Shown: positions 45,197-57,360 of the stretch, piece by piece
How the letters are laid out: each line of letters starts with the position of its first letter
Numbering within the stretch: the stretch's first letter is position 1
Assembly (NCBI GenBank): GCA_031308135.1
Contig: JAHLJT010000631.1
Location: 153,901,276 to 153,965,275 of the forward strand
Length of the DNA stretch: 64,000 nt
Reading direction: 5' to 3'
From: Acheta domesticus
Taxonomy: Eukaryota; Arthropoda; Insecta; Orthoptera; Gryllidae
Position numbers and translations under genes: made by a program
The notes under the pieces: generated by a model
The model's database searches: none
What the model saw: only the letters and a program-made list of their open reading frames with translations
Told to the model about the DNA's origin: nothing

Positions 45197-46811
45197 ACTA
45201 GTGGTGCTACAGAATGGCACAGACTTTCCCATATTAGTTTTCTATTTTCTTGGGTCTTCGCTAGCTATTCGGAATTGCCACATACTCTTTCTTGCCAGCT
45301 ACCATCTATCATCGCCAAAAGTACATTTTTTTGTCATTTTCTTAATTTTTCGGTTTCCTATTGGTAGAACAGAAACATTAATTTTAGAATATTAAAGAAC
45401 ACAAAAACCTAGCCGTAAATGGCAATTTTCTTTTAAAAATTATGTGCCGTTTAAGAGAAAATAACGTTTAAGCACTACTAAAAATGAGAAATTTGAAGCT
45501 CATTTTCACAGAAAATGTTTGAGTTTTCAAAATAGTTTATTTGAAATTATTTGAAGCACTTACACTCACAAATATAATAATCTTTACAAATTGCTGATAA
45601 TGTGCATATTAAAGATGTGAGAGATCTTTCAAAAAAATTACATTTATATAATTTTTGAAAAAACAACAAAAAAAACTCAAAATAAACTTTACGCTATACT
45701 AAAGAGTGTAATTAGCACTATCCGTTACAAAAGTTTCAAGAAAAGAATTGCAGCCATATACGAGAAAATGGCGTTTGAGCATTTCTGAAAATGCCAAAAT
45801 TTGAGCTACTTTTCACAGAAAACGGTTGTTTTCGAGAAACTTTACTTGATATTATTTAAAGCATATATACTCGTAAATATAATAATGTGAAAAAATCGCC
45901 GATAATGTAAATATTAACGACGTGAGAGACAAGTAAAAAAATTACATTTTTGTAATTTTTGAAAAAAAAAAACTCTAGACCAAAATGGCTTTTATGTCAT
46001 TGATAGAGTACATTTACCACTATCCCTACCAAAAGTTTAAAGAAAAAATTTGGAGCCGTTTTTGAGAAAATCTTCTTTTTGTAATTTTTTAAAATTGCAC
46101 ATATTGTACGCAATATTGCACGAAAACTACCAAAATTTTGAAAAACATTTACATGACCTTTATTAAAGAACTCAATATGCAGAACAAATTTTATTTGAAG
46201 AAAAAATCTCTATCTTCAATGTTGTAGTTGGAGAAAGACGCCGAAAAAAATTCAAACTTTCACAATTTTCGAAAATTCAGAGCCGTACGTGAAAATCGGA
46301 CCTATGCCATGTTCAAAAGTGTATTTTCCTCTATTCATACAAGAAATTTAAAGAAAAAATTTGGAGCCGTTTTTGAGAAAAGTTTGAAAATCCTCGGGGG
46401 GCTTCGTATAAAGTACCCCCAAATTTTGAAGAATCATTTTCAAAATCTCAAAGCTTCGACTAAAATCAGATCGACCGGGGAATATCCATTTTGGAAGAAA
46501 TCGTACGTATGGTTTAGGCGCTAGCACTGTTCACAGACGGACAGACGGACGGACGGACGGACAGACGGACGTTTTCCTTTCAATTGGGTTTCCGGTATCA
46601 AGGACCTAGAAAACAGGGTTTCTGGCTACACCACGTGTTAGGGGATTTTTTTCTTAATTTAGCAACTGGTTTTATCCACTTATTCGTTTTCACGGCCCGG
46701 CAATTAATTTTTTCCCGCCGAAAATTGGCCATTTTTTCGCGCAGCATTACATAACTTTCCCTATACTACGTATATCACTCCGTGTATACGTACGTATACG
46801 GGAAAGTAAAA
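45197..46811. repeat. Family A, near full-length copy A9
   Basis: Minus orientation, ~1.6 kb, from ACTAGTGGTGCTACAGAATG (45197) to TACGGGAAAGTAAAA (46811). The anchor 'GCCGTTTTTGAGAAAAT' or a variant recurs near 45444, 45753, 46054 and 46364, a period of ~305-311 bp. It has a GACGGACA simple repeat at 46533-46572 and a CGTATACGTACGTATACG palindrome near the right end. It lies inside LINE L4. A plus frame (46228-46524) contains HTRNLKKKFGAVFEKSL, which recurs in A5, but other frames are broken. Confidence 0.85.
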
Positions 46812-46814
46812 AGG

Positions 46815-47224
46815 AGCTATATTGCCGCGTTTACAACCGATTTGATTTTTATGTCAACATTGGGTACTTTATCCAGGAGTGTAAGGCCACAACAGCGTCT
46901 CCAGTAATTCATTTCCATTAATTTTAATTTTTGTTCTTCGCTCTGATTAAGAATCCAAACTTCTGAGCCATATGTACATACACTTTCAACCAATAATTTG
47001 TATATTCTTATCTTTGTCTTGCTTGTAATTTTTTGGCTGCACAAAACATTATTCAGCAGTCTTGTCACTACTCTTTCTTGAGAGATCCTATGTTTTACTT
47101 CTTCTGCACATCCGCCTTCCTTTGATATATGTACACCAAGGTACTTATAAGTTGCTATATTTTTAATACACCAGTTCCCAATTACTAAATTAGTCCCTTG
47201 TGCTCCCGCAACAACATATTCGTG
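46815..47224 (-). pseudogene. LINE L4: RT thumb, 5'-truncated end
   Basis: Minus strand from 47224: HEYVVAGAQGTNLVIGN, NIATYKYLGVHISKEGG, KHRISQERVVTRLLNNVL, KTKIRIYKLLVESVCTYG, SEVWILNQ, EMNYWRRCCGLTLLDKVP and NVDIK. The order equals that of L1's C-half. The 5' end is truncated right at the target duplication, the common outcome of incomplete reverse transcription. It continues at 44435. Confidence 0.85.
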
Positions 47225-47236
47225 TGTTAACGTGTA
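47225..47236. repeat. Target-site duplication of L4 (right)
   Basis: TGTTAACGTGTA, identical to 44115-44126. Confidence 0.85.
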
Positions 47237-47911
47237 TTTCCACCCTAATTCTAGAACGGAATGTTAGAATGGAATCAGTCATTTTACGAATCAATCAGTC
47301 AGTTTTCAAATCCCCCTAACGTGTAGTATCAATACTAAACTTATAATAATGGATAATTTCCCTTTGTCTAATGTAACTGATTCTGCACATAAATAATTGT
47401 AGTCCTAGCGAAAGATCTCTCGCTAACATTTTAGCATTACACGATTTACTATCAGTGAATAATGTTCTCAATGAATATTCCAAAACTCTTGATTTAATTC
47501 TAACTAATATATCTAATTGTTTAGATATCTCTAAATGCGCGGAATCCATTTTAAAAGAAGACAATTATCACCCATCTATTAATATCAAACTATAAATGAA
47601 AGGCAACCAACATATCAAAACCTTAAAACCTACTCCTATTACTGTTTCAGACTTTAAAAGAGCTAACTTTAAAGAAAAGCTTTGTTGTATAAAACATGTT
47701 AAGTGCAACAACTTAAAGAATTTGAAGGCCCTGATGAAGCCATTGATTTCTTCTATGATAGTTTGAACTGTACTCCCCTTGTATTTTAGATAAGTACGTT
47801 CCTAAGAAAACAAATACAGCAAAAAATATTGTCCTCCTTGGTTTACAAAATATATCATACTAAATTTAAAAGTTAAAGAGTATTATCGCAAACGATCAAA
47901 TTTTTTTTAAT
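47237..47911 (+). pseudogene. LINE L3: endonuclease C-half and linker
   Basis: YFHPNSRT, SINTKLIIMDNFPLSNVTD (the usual GDFN block, decayed), NNVLNEYSKTLDLILTNIS, KEDNYHPSINI (catalytic SDH position changed to NYH), then PPWFTKYIILNLKVKEYYRK. The last is the linker before RT. It is broken by stops. The minus-strand fragment L5 interrupts it at 47912. Confidence 0.75.
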
Positions 47912-48240
47912 TAATTACTTGCTCAGAGGTGTGCACTGCGATTTCAGTTCCTTGTTCCTTTTTCTGGCATTCAATGTAAACTGGGCAGTAATCTTTATAT
48001 TTGTGGGTTATTTCTTTAAGTTGCTTATTCCATTCTTCTTTGAATGAGTTGGTGTTCATCTGTGCGTTAGTCTGATTGAGATTACTGTTTTGTAATTCTA
48101 AGAGGGACAAATCAGAAATGAGCGGTGGTATAATCCACGGAATTAAGAAATTTCTGTGTTTTTCTGTTCTAGTAATATTCACCTCGAGGTTTGAGAGAAG
48201 TTCTCTTGTTCTGTAAAGTGGATCAACATTCTCTCCACAC
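47912..48240 (-). pseudogene. LINE fragment L5 (pre-RNase H region), inserted
   Basis: The 111-codon minus frame has IPWIIPPLISDLSLLELQN, KEEWNKQLKEITHKYKDYCP and VYIECQKKEQGTEIAVHT. 'Y-DY--IYTDGSK-----GIAV' is the usual start of RNase H in I-group LINEs; here the catalytic TDGS is altered. A T-run at 47904-47912 would be its poly(A) tail on the minus strand. It interrupts LINE L3 between linker and RT. Confidence 0.65.
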
Positions 48241-49190
48241 AATCAACATAAATATAAAGAATTAAGAAGGATAACTAAGTCAATGATCAATGACGCTTAT
48301 CTAAAATATATTAGAAATCTTGAAAAAGGTTTCATCCATAATCCTAAGTTATTTTGGAATTATATTAAATCTAAAAAGATTTTAAAACTATTCCATTCAA
48401 AAGTGGTGACGATATTGCTAATAACTTTGCCACATTTTTCAAATCAGTTTATGTTTCTCATGATGCAATCAATGATCATATTCATGATTCTTCTCTTTTG
48501 GGCATTGCTAACACAGCATCAACAATATCACATTTGATGAAATTCGAATTGCTATAAAAAACGGAAACAAAAATGTGTACCGGTCCTGATGGTTTACCAC
48601 CGTTTATATTGAAAGGCTGCTATGATGCGTTATTCTATCCTTTACACATTATTAACAATCTTATTTTAAAAACTGGAAATTTTCCTAAGAAATGAAAACT
48701 TACTAGTGTATGTCCGATAATAAAATCTCGTACTAATATAAAATTGAAAATTATAGACCAATTTCTATAAATTCCTCTCCTGCTAAAGTATTTGAACAAA
48801 TAATATATGTTTTTAATTTTTTAACCATGTTAAATCTTACTTATTTGGTTACTAACATGGTTTTATTACTGGTAGATCGAATACCACAAATCTTGTAAAT
48901 TTTGTTCAGTATGTTTCAAGCAGTTTAGACCATAGAGTTCAGGCTGATACAGTTTACACAGATTTTTCTAAAGCTTTTTGCCAGATTAATCACAAACAAC
49001 TTTTATCTAAACTGTCTTTTTTCGGATTTTCAAAACAAATGTTAAACTTAATGAGTTTGTATTTAACAAAGAGAGAGCAATATGTTAAATTTCATCTACA
49101 CAAATTCTACGTTTATAAAACTGATTCTGGAGTGCATCAAGGTTCGAATCTTGGGCTTATAATGCGGTGTGCTTATTTTCTTGATTTTAT
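48241..49190 (+). pseudogene. LINE L3: reverse transcriptase
   Basis: KELRRITKSMINDAYLKYIR, NPKLFWNYIKSKK, TGPDGLPPFILKGCYDALF, LKTGNFPKK, then VYTDFSKAFCQINHKQLLSK (motif A) and SLYLTKREQYVKFHLHKF. It ends VYKTDSGVHQGSNLGLIM (motif B). Stops and shifts are frequent. The similarity ends near 49185, where a different, minus-strand LINE (L6) starts, so motif C (YxDD) is missing. Confidence 0.8.
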
Positions 49191-50380
49191 AAATGAGTTC
49201 TTGATGCCACGTCCTATCAAACGCCTGTGTTATGTCAATGAGAACTGCCAGTCTATGATATTGTAGTTGAAATGAAGTGTAAAGACGTTTGGTAACACGG
49301 AGGAGTTGATGTAGTCTGGAAATTGTTTCATTAAATTCAAATTATACCTTTGTAATGGCTTTAGCTACTTGTAAGTGTTCAGTAAGTCTTGTAAGTCTTT
49401 TGAGGAATATTTTTTTAAATATTTTGCATAAGGTTGGTAGTAGAGTTATGAAGCGGTAACTATTAGTATCTGCACGATTTTTATTGGATTTGGCAATGAG
49501 GGATGGGCAATGAGGGTTAGATTGGGTCGGGCAATGAGGAAAGTATCCTATTCTGAGGCAGGAATTGTAAATATTTGTTAAATATGGTATTGCAGGAGAA
49601 GATAGGCTTTTCGTTATGGTATTCTTTGTTATCGTAGATTTTTAATTCTTTTGTCAATTTCGCCGGGGTTTGAGAAATGATTAATATGATGTTGGCCATA
49701 GAATGTCTCTTTATTGCTTTTGTTTATTGTTTTGTGTTCAGGGTGTGATTTTGAGACATTAATTATATATGTTGATGAGAAATAGGTAGCCCACTCATTC
49801 GATGTTTTAATAGATGGGTATGCTTTAGCGGTTGACGTGTTAATTCGTGGTATTGTGTTTTTCTGTTTCAGTATTTCCTTGGTGAATTGCCGTGAGTTGT
49901 ATGAAGTGAAGGTAATGATGCGCAGTGTTGTTGGTTGTTGTGATTCGATTTTAGGTTTTTCACTACTTTAGTGGTTAAATTAGTTTTTTTAAAGTTCGAT
50001 GTTCTTACGTGATTCCAAAGTTTTTTTTTGTAATTTTATGGAGATTGTATTTAATACATAAGAATGTATTTTTTATATTTGTTACGATGGTTATTTGATT
50101 ATTAGTTGCGTTAGTTTGAGAGTAGAGCGGATTAAACTATTGGTGTGAGTTATCACCTGATTGATTTCGGCGGATTTGATAGTTAGGGGAAGAGCTTGCT
50201 TTTATTACAGAGGTGTGATTCAGTTACACATGCCAATCTGGTGGTGATGGAAGATATTGATAAATTCTTTTTTTTGTTTTGAATGCTGCTATTATTCAAA
50301 TATTCTTTAACTGAATTTCGGAAGGTTGAAATTTAAGGCGATAGTAGCGACTTGATGAAATTTATTATACAAGAGGTAAT
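49185..50380 (-). pseudogene. LINE L6: RT N-half
   Basis: Minus segments: TSYNSRQFTKEILKQKNTIP, AYPSIKTSNEWATYFSSTYI, KSNKNRADTNSYRFITLLPT, LCKIFKKIFLKRL and, nearest the break, AVLIDITQAFDRTWH-like motif A (read with one shift, near 49230-49190). Jockey-like. It joins L3 back-to-back at 49185. The endonuclease expected between ORF1 and RT seems largely lost. Confidence 0.65.
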
Positions 50381-50388
50381 GTAATTTA

Positions 50389-51005
50389 TTATTGTGTTAT
50401 AATTATTGAGTGAGAAGATGGTTGGTTGCGGTTGCCTGTTTGGTATTGTGAATTTGAGAGGTTTGAGTTGGCAGAGCTTTGGTGTGAAAAAATTGGATTG
50501 GTTTGAGTTTGTGATAAATTTGGGTGAGAAAAGTTTGGAGGCGAGGTAAGTTGTTGGTGGATTACATTTCCGCTGTTTTTAAACTGGTCACTACTTTTTT
50601 GCCCCATGCTTTTTTTATAATATGGACACGATTTGTTTCTGATGCCAACCTTGTGACTGCCATTGCAATTAACACAAAAATCGTTATTTTTGGGCCCATC
50701 CCTTAATAATGATTTCCAGAACAGTATACACTGCTTATAAACTGATCACAGTTGTTTTTCGTGTGCTCGTTCTCTAAACATCGTTTGCATTGGATACGTT
50801 CTTTAGGTTTCCACCGCCTTTCTATATTCACACGATGAGTACATGTTTGGATTATTGTGAGAATTGTGTCTATAGGTTCATTGCCACTAAACTCGGCCGC
50901 AACTACCGGAATCGGGATGTTGTCTTCCTTCATTCTCGTTATTTTAATTATAGATGGGTGACGTAATTTGAGATCTGTAATGATATCCGATTCTGTTACA
51001 GAACT
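50389..51005 (-). pseudogene. LINE L6: ORF1 (gag-like) with zinc knuckles
   Basis: Minus strand: ESDIITDLKLRHPSIIKI, then MKEDNIPIPVVAAEFSGNEP, then the knuckle C-KRCLENEHTKNNC (C-x2-C-x4-H-x4-C). After a stop at about 50703 comes a second knuckle CVNCNGSHKVGIRNKSC (C-x2-C-x3-H-x6-C). A Q/S/N-rich C-terminus (50607-50389) follows. This is the architecture of Jockey/I-group ORF1 nucleic-acid binding proteins. One stop and one shift break it. It lies just upstream of the L6 RT on the same strand. Confidence 0.75.
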
Positions 51006-51339
51006 CTGCTACTTGCCTCTGTTTGAAGTAAAAACTTGCATTTTGGTCAATATGTAGAAAAAATGTCAGTTTCTTTATAAATTTGATCTCTAATTTACAA
51101 GAAAAATAAAAGAGCACAAAATTGTGGATTTTTTGGGGAGTTCAGGTGGACAGCTGTTAATATTAGTCTGTAGGTACTGTTTTCCACATAAATCCTAGTC
51201 CTGCTTGTCACCATTTTGTCCCAAATTAATTTGTAAAACGCATGGTGGTTGAAATAAAACTTATTTTGAGCTTAAAATTGTTTATTCCATCATACTATAA
51301 TGATCTTTCTGGGCATTTAATATCAACTCAGTAATTGAA

Positions 51340-52434
51340 CTATACATATTTTTTCAGTCTATCATGACAAGCGTAAAAAGACAAATCCAAAGATATAAAT
51401 ATTGTCATATGTTAGATAACCATTTTTTTGAGTAATTGTGATTTTTTTGCGACTAGTGTTTAACGGATATTTTCATTATAACTGTCAGCCCCACAAGGTC
51501 ACGCAGCGCTCCCCCAGCAAACGCGGGGTCTGGGAAAGGAAGGGATTTAAGTACTTGAGGATACGAAAAATATTCACAAAACTGTTGCATTTTTTCCTGA
51601 ACTCTCCTTTTCATCTTAATCCATTTTCAGTAATTTGGGTTTCTTAGGAATTGAAAATACGGATTTGTCTTAAGTAGTATTTATTGAAATAAGATTATTT
51701 CTATCCCTAAGTTATTATTATATTCGTATTAACATTGAAATTGTTTGCTCAAAATATACAATATATTTTTGTACAGTTTTAATTATTTATTCTTATTGTG
51801 CTTTGTTTCATGATCCCATTAGTACGTATCTTATGAAATCCCATTAAATGGAGTTGAAGTTATAAACAATTTTATTACAATACAAACTTATGACAAATCC
51901 TTATTTTCCATCCTTTAATTCCTTCAATCAAAGAAAGACGAAAATCTGAAAATGCGGAAGGATGGAAAGCACAGTTCAGGAAAAAACTGCAATGGTTTTG
52001 GGAATATTTCGAATACTATGTTTCGTATTTTCAAATAAGATCCCTCCCCTTCCCTTCCCTTCCCTTCCCTTCCCCGGGCGCACGTGTGCTGGTGGAGCGC
52101 TGCCGTGACCTTGTGTGGTGGACTATTTAAAATGTCCGTTAAACCCCAGTCGCAAAAATCAAAATTAATCAAAAAAATGCTTATCTAACATATGACAATA
52201 TGTACATCATTGGATTCGTCTTTTTACGCTCGTCATGGTGGACTGAAAAAATATGTATAGTTCCATTTGAAAAAACAAAGTTACCTAAAAAATCTCGTAC
52301 AATAGAAGTGATAAAATAGAAATTAATGCACGTATCAATTAGCCCCTTTCCCTCATGCACTTCCGTGAAAACTGCATTGAAATAACTTCAATCGTTCAAA
52401 AGTTACAGGAGGTGCTAAAGTTACGTGACTCACC

Positions 52435-52439
<5 letters not shown>
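51340..52439. mobile_element. Long foldback element F1 (left end truncated)
   Basis: Reverse-oriented, ~1.1-kb copy of F2. It contains both 'ACAAGGTCACGCAGCGCTCC' (about 51493) and its near inverse 'GGAGCGCTGCCGTGACCTTG' (about 52095). The right terminus is GTTACGTGACTCACCCTGT at about 52421-52439. The outer ~240 bp of the left arm are absent. A CCCTT run at 52043-52075 lies in the inner arm. It is non-coding. Confidence 0.8.

Positions 52440-52515
<76 letters not shown>
52439..52515. repeat. (AT)n(GATA)n microsatellite
   Basis: A compound dinucleotide and GATA tetranucleotide run between the end of F1 and a Helitron. Confidence 0.95.
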
Positions 52516-52516
<1 letters not shown>

Positions 52517-52895
52517 TTAACATATTCCTCCGAAACGGCTTGACAGATTTTGATGAAATTTTGTATGTCTATTCAGTAGGTCTGAGAATATGTTGTTATC
52601 TATTTTTATACCTCTTAGTGATAAGGGTGGTCCACCCCAATTTTTTTTAATTTTTCGCACAAAACGTTTTAGGCAACCCGCCACACTCGGTAGGTATTTC
52701 ACACTGCGGTATTTCACCCGCTACGCAGTGTTTCTCCATATTACGCACCTGCTCAGCGATGTGCATAATCTGCAATTAAATGTGAATAACACGGACAGAG
52801 ACGGTGAAAGAGAGAGAGAGAGAGACGGAGAAAGAGAGAGAGGGAAGGAGAAAGAGAGATATAGGGGCAGAACAACGTCTGCCGGGCTCAGCTAG
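52516..52895 (+). mobile_element. Non-autonomous Helitron
   Basis: The body opens with CCTCCGAAACGGCTTGACAG then ATTTTGATGAAATTTTGTATG, a 5' region I recognise from insect Helitrons. The 3' end has a hairpin GGCAGA/TCTGCC (52866-52871/52878-52883) with loop ACAACG, eight bases before the terminal CTAG at 52892-52895. It has no inverted repeats or target duplication, as expected. The 5' boundary within the GATA run is not fixed. A purine-rich run at 52805-52860 lies inside. Confidence 0.75.
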
Positions 52896-54390
52896 AAAAA
52901 TGTTTGTCTTCGCGATACATTGTTGCGTTAGGTTTGAGGAGTCTTAAGCATATTAGAGACTAATATATCATTAATACTATAATTAGCAGGGAAAAAAGCA
53001 CAGCAATTACTATTTGACTACAGGTAGATATGACATTGGGACCAGGAACTTTGTTTTAATAATTTCTTATGTTTGTGTCTGCGAAATGTTTAATTAGCCT
53101 TCATTAATTAATTTTTAGTTAGCCTTCGGAAGCTGATATTAAATTCTCGAATGTACAAAATGGGGAACAGATTCATTGTTGAACAGTTAAAAATGTGTAC
53201 ATGTATTTTATAACATTTTTTAAAATGATTGCTCTTTAGAGAAGATTTATTTATTATCGTTAATTATTTTCTTCTGCCGTCTTTTAATATATAGATTTTC
53301 GTTTTTACTGCCATTTAGTGCAACAACAGGTAAAGAAACCCCTGATTGATTTACACAATGTAATGATGTAATTATCACTTGATCAGTATCCCCGCAAGGC
53401 GTCTACCGACGTCACTTCTGACCACTATTGCCAGATGTCCCGCATTTCCCCATTTTATACCGCATTATTATCACCTAATCCACATTAAGCGATGAGGATG
53501 CCAAAAAATCTGCATTTCCATGATAGTGGATTAAAATCCATTTTTTTCATTTCCTCAGTTATTACAACGATTGTTAGATGTCCCGCTAACTATGGTTGAC
53601 AAAGTTTGAATGTTCAAAATGCTGTCTCTCTCTATTCGATTAAAATAGATATCAATAAAACACCAATCATTAGGGCTTTATCCAATTGCCTTATTCGAAA
53701 ATTGATGACCAAGCACCAAGGTGAACGTTGTCGTGAACTCCGTCCTTTATTGTCGTTCTGTTAGAGATTTAGAGGACAAATCAGTGACAACATGTTGGTT
53801 AGTCGTTTTCGAATACGCCAAATAAGAATACGGATCGTTGTTCAGAATCTTACTGCATTTATTCAAGCCGGAGAAATGATGCGCTTCGCGGTAGATTGAA
53901 ATTAAAAATGTTGAAATTACGGTACTCGGCTTCATATTAAGCTGATATTAAAAATAAATTGAAAGTACATTTATAACAAAAATACTGATATTTGATATTT
54001 TTAATTTCTTGGGTGAATCGAGAACATTATATATAGTGAGAACAAATATAGTGAGACAATTTCGCATTTGTAACGGAATTCTATGCCGATATATGAATTA
54101 TTGATGTTTTCCGTTATTTTTAAATTATTTTAGTAAATCCACATTCATTAGAAGAAATCCACATTTTCGAACTTAAAACATCGCAATTGGAAGTTTCACA
54201 TCAGGCAACATTGCTTCTGACCCAGTAAGCAGCACGGAATAGGGACGAGATCTCTCACACAATAAGCCATTTCTCACTCACTACAGTTTTCGGCCATTAT
54301 TTTTATTGTTTGGGCGTTAATCGTAATTTTACAATTATCACTTTTCTATTTCGGTGTAATTTTTAAATAATTTATGATTAATTTGCAGGG
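52896..54390. other. Unassigned AT-rich DNA
   Basis: No gene was recognised between the two Helitron-related pieces. Part of it, especially after about 54180, may be the body of the second Helitron. Confidence 0.3.
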
Positions 54391-54396
54391 CTGCAA

Positions 54397-54764
54397 TGAA
54401 AAACTTTTTCGAAGCCATCATTTGGCAAATGGGAAATGGCAAATTTCAAGGTGAGAATATATTACTGCAACGGATCCCTATTATAACCACAGATATGCCG
54501 ATTCAATTTAAACGTCTTCAATTTCCGTTAAGATTGGCATTTGCGATGACTATCAATAAGTCTCAAGGCCAAATGTCTGCTTGTGGCCGATGTCTCAAGG
54601 CGTTGCTAAAGGCCGATATCTGTTTGTGGCTTATTTTTGAGCACACCAGGTTTTTCACACGGTCAATTTTACGTGGCATGCTCTCGAGTGGGCAAACCAT
54701 CCAGTTTATTTGTGTTAGCTAAAGATGGGTAACAAAAAATATTGAACACTCTATTGCGTTGAGG
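54397..54764 (+). pseudogene. Helitron Pif1-like helicase, C-terminal fragment
   Basis: KFQGENILLQRIPIITTDMP then FKRLQFPLRLAFAMTINKSQ and GQ match the C-terminal helicase motifs of Helitron RepHel / Pif1 proteins, where 'FAMTINKSQGQ' is nearly invariant. After a frameshift the protein continues FLSTPGFSHGQFYVACSRVG then KPSSLFVLAKDG, the 'SHGQLYVA-SRV' motif VI. The Rep domain and helicase motifs I-IV are absent in this window. It is a 5'-truncated, frameshifted pseudogene, 250 bp upstream of a Helitron 3' end. Confidence 0.88.
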
Positions 54765-54989
54765 GATTAATATGCTTTTTAGTAAAATTATTATAATTAG
54801 CAATGTATATCATTTCAAAAAATAAATTACAATAAATTAAAAATATAAATGTTTGGCATTGTGTTGTTTTTATATTCCATCATCGTTGACAGCGCTCCAT
54901 GCCTCTTCAACTCATATACACCACATCCTCAAACACTGACAATAAGTTAGTTATTTTTTTCTACTAAAATTATCCTAGGAATAATTTAT

Positions 54990-55020
54990 ATGGCAAAACA
55001 ACGTTTGCCGGGTCAGCTAG
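54990..55020 (+). mobile_element. Helitron 3' terminus
   Basis: Hairpin GGCAAA/TTTGCC (54992-54997/55004-55009) with the same ACAACG loop as the copy at 52866, followed by terminal CTAG (55017-55020) and a T, the preferred insertion context. It is the likely end of the element whose helicase fragment lies upstream. Confidence 0.8.
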
Positions 55021-55968
55021 TATATATATTGTAACAAATCTCTTTTACTGAATGTCTAACCTTAAAATTTGATTGCCAATATCTACCATTTGCTTACCAT
55101 TTACTGCCTGGGCAACCCGATCCGCCCGCCATACGGGGGACGAGAAACATTTGAAAGTTTTTTTTTCTATTTGGCTATTGGTTGCTAGCTACTAATTATG
55201 CAGAATATCATAATAATCATTAAATCTTGTGCTCGTTCAAACATTAACAAACTGGTTTATTCAATTTAAACTTTTTAAATTAACGGTGATTGCAATTCCT
55301 CTTACTAATGCAATTATTGCCATTTTAATAAATGTTCAGTTCGGTCATTCTTTAGAAAATGTCTGATCAGTTTTCACAACCAGAGCTCTTTTCTCAGACG
55401 GCGCCACAAAGATCTGCGGACGACAAATTCCAGGGGTCGAGATGTTCATTGTCCATTGTAGAGAATCTCTACTACCGCGATCTTCGTTACCTATCGCCGA
55501 TACTCTCCTAACCTGTCGCGAACACTGCTATCTCGTTCATCAGGTCTGCACCTAGCCGCGAACTTACTGATTCGAACTCCGCTAAACTATCTACGATTTA
55601 TTCCCTGCTTAATTTTACAGTTTGTGACAAAAATCCTATTATCACAGCTCTATTACTGTTCAGTCCTTGACTCATGAAAATTTAAAACTCCTTATTAATC
55701 CTTATTAAATTACAACATCGATCGTACCAGCTATAATAATCCATAATCCTATTATTGTTTCACGGACAAAAGTTAAAGTTCAAACTCCTTAGAAATTTCC
55801 GACCTCACACGCAATAATCTCTAGTACTGACCTGTTCGGTTTGCTGTCTCGTAACAGAATTGGCGAGTCAAAACTTTCTACTTCCCAAGTAACAGATTTC
55901 AATTCTTTTTCCAAAGCCTCTCTCATATCCGATCATTTTTAATTATAATCGACGAACGGTCCTGCCAT

Positions 55969-55972
<4 letters not shown>
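55021..55972. other. Unassigned intergenic DNA
   Basis: No gene or clear repeat was seen. Confidence 0.35.
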
Positions 55973-56067
<95 letters not shown>

Positions 56068-56095
56068 AGTGTGTGTGTCTGTGTGTGTGTGTGTG
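55973..56095. repeat. (CA)n(TA)n(TG)n microsatellite
   Basis: Compound alternating purine-pyrimidine tract whose CA and TG halves are mutually inverted around a TA core, adjacent to F2. Such tracts can adopt Z-DNA or cruciforms. Confidence 0.95.
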
Positions 56096-57360
56096 TATAC
56101 AGGGTGAGTCACGTAATTTAAGACCTCCTGTAACTTTTGAACGGTTGAAGTTATTGCAATGCAGTTTTCACGGAAGTGCATAAGGGAAAGGGGCTAATTG
56201 ATACGTTCATTAATTTCTATTTTATCACTTGTATTTTACGAGATTTTTTAGGTAACTTTGATTTTTCAAATGGAACTATACATATTTTTTCAGTCTATCA
56301 TGACGAGCGTAAAAAGACAAATCCAATGATATACATATTGTCATATGTTAGATAAGCATTTTTTTGATTAATTTTGATTTTTGCGACTGGGGTTTAACGG
56401 ACATTTTAAATAGTCCACCACACAAGGTCACGCAGCGCTCCAACAGCACATGTGCGCCCGGGGAAGGGAAGGGAAGGGGAGGGATCTTATTTGAAAATAC
56501 GAAACATAGTATTCCAAATATTCACAAAACCATTGCAGTTTTTTCCTGAACTGTGCTTTCCATCCTTCCGCATTTTCAGACTTTCGTCTTTCTTTGATTG
56601 AAGGAATTAAAGGATGGAAAATAAGGATTTGTCATAAGTTTGTGTCGTAATAAAATTGTTTATAACTTCAACTCCATGTAATGGGGTTTCATAAGGTAAG
56701 TATTAATGGGATCTTGAAACAAAGCACATTAAGAATAAATAATTAAAACTGTACAAAAATATTGCATGTTTTGAGCAAACAATTTCAGTGTTAATAAGAA
56801 TATAATAATAACTTAGGGATAGAAATAATCTTATTTCAATAAATACTACTTAAGGCAAATCCGTATTTTCAATCCCTAAGAAACACAAAATATCTGAAAA
56901 TGGATTAGGATGGAAAGGAGAGTTCAGGAAAAAATGCAACAGTTTTGTGAATATTTTTCGTATCTTCAAGTACTAAAATCCCTTCCCTTCCCCGACCCCG
57001 CGTTTGCTGGGGGGAGCGCTGCGTGACCTTGTGGGGCTGACAGTTACAATAAAAATATCCGTTAAACACTAGTCGCAAAAAAATCACAATTACTCAAAAA
57101 AATGCTCATCTAACATATGACAATATTTATATCTTTGAATTTGTCTTTTTACGCTTGTCATGATAGACTGAAAAAATATGTATAGTCCCATTTGAAAAAA
57201 CAAAGTTATCTCAAATATCTCGTAAAATACAAGTAATAAAAGAGAAATCAATACACATATCAATTAGCCCCATTCCCTCATTCACTTCCGTGAAAATTGC
57301 ATTGCAATATCTTCAACCGTTCAAAAGTTACAGGAGGTGCTAAAGTTACGTGACTCACCC

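Noticed and set aside
46533..46572. CRISPR-like or regulatory repeat (GACGGACA units)
   Set aside because: It is a short simple repeat found at the same place in most family A copies, with no spacers.
55939..56181. 80-codon minus-strand frame
   Set aside because: It is mostly the translation of the CA/TA/TG microsatellite.
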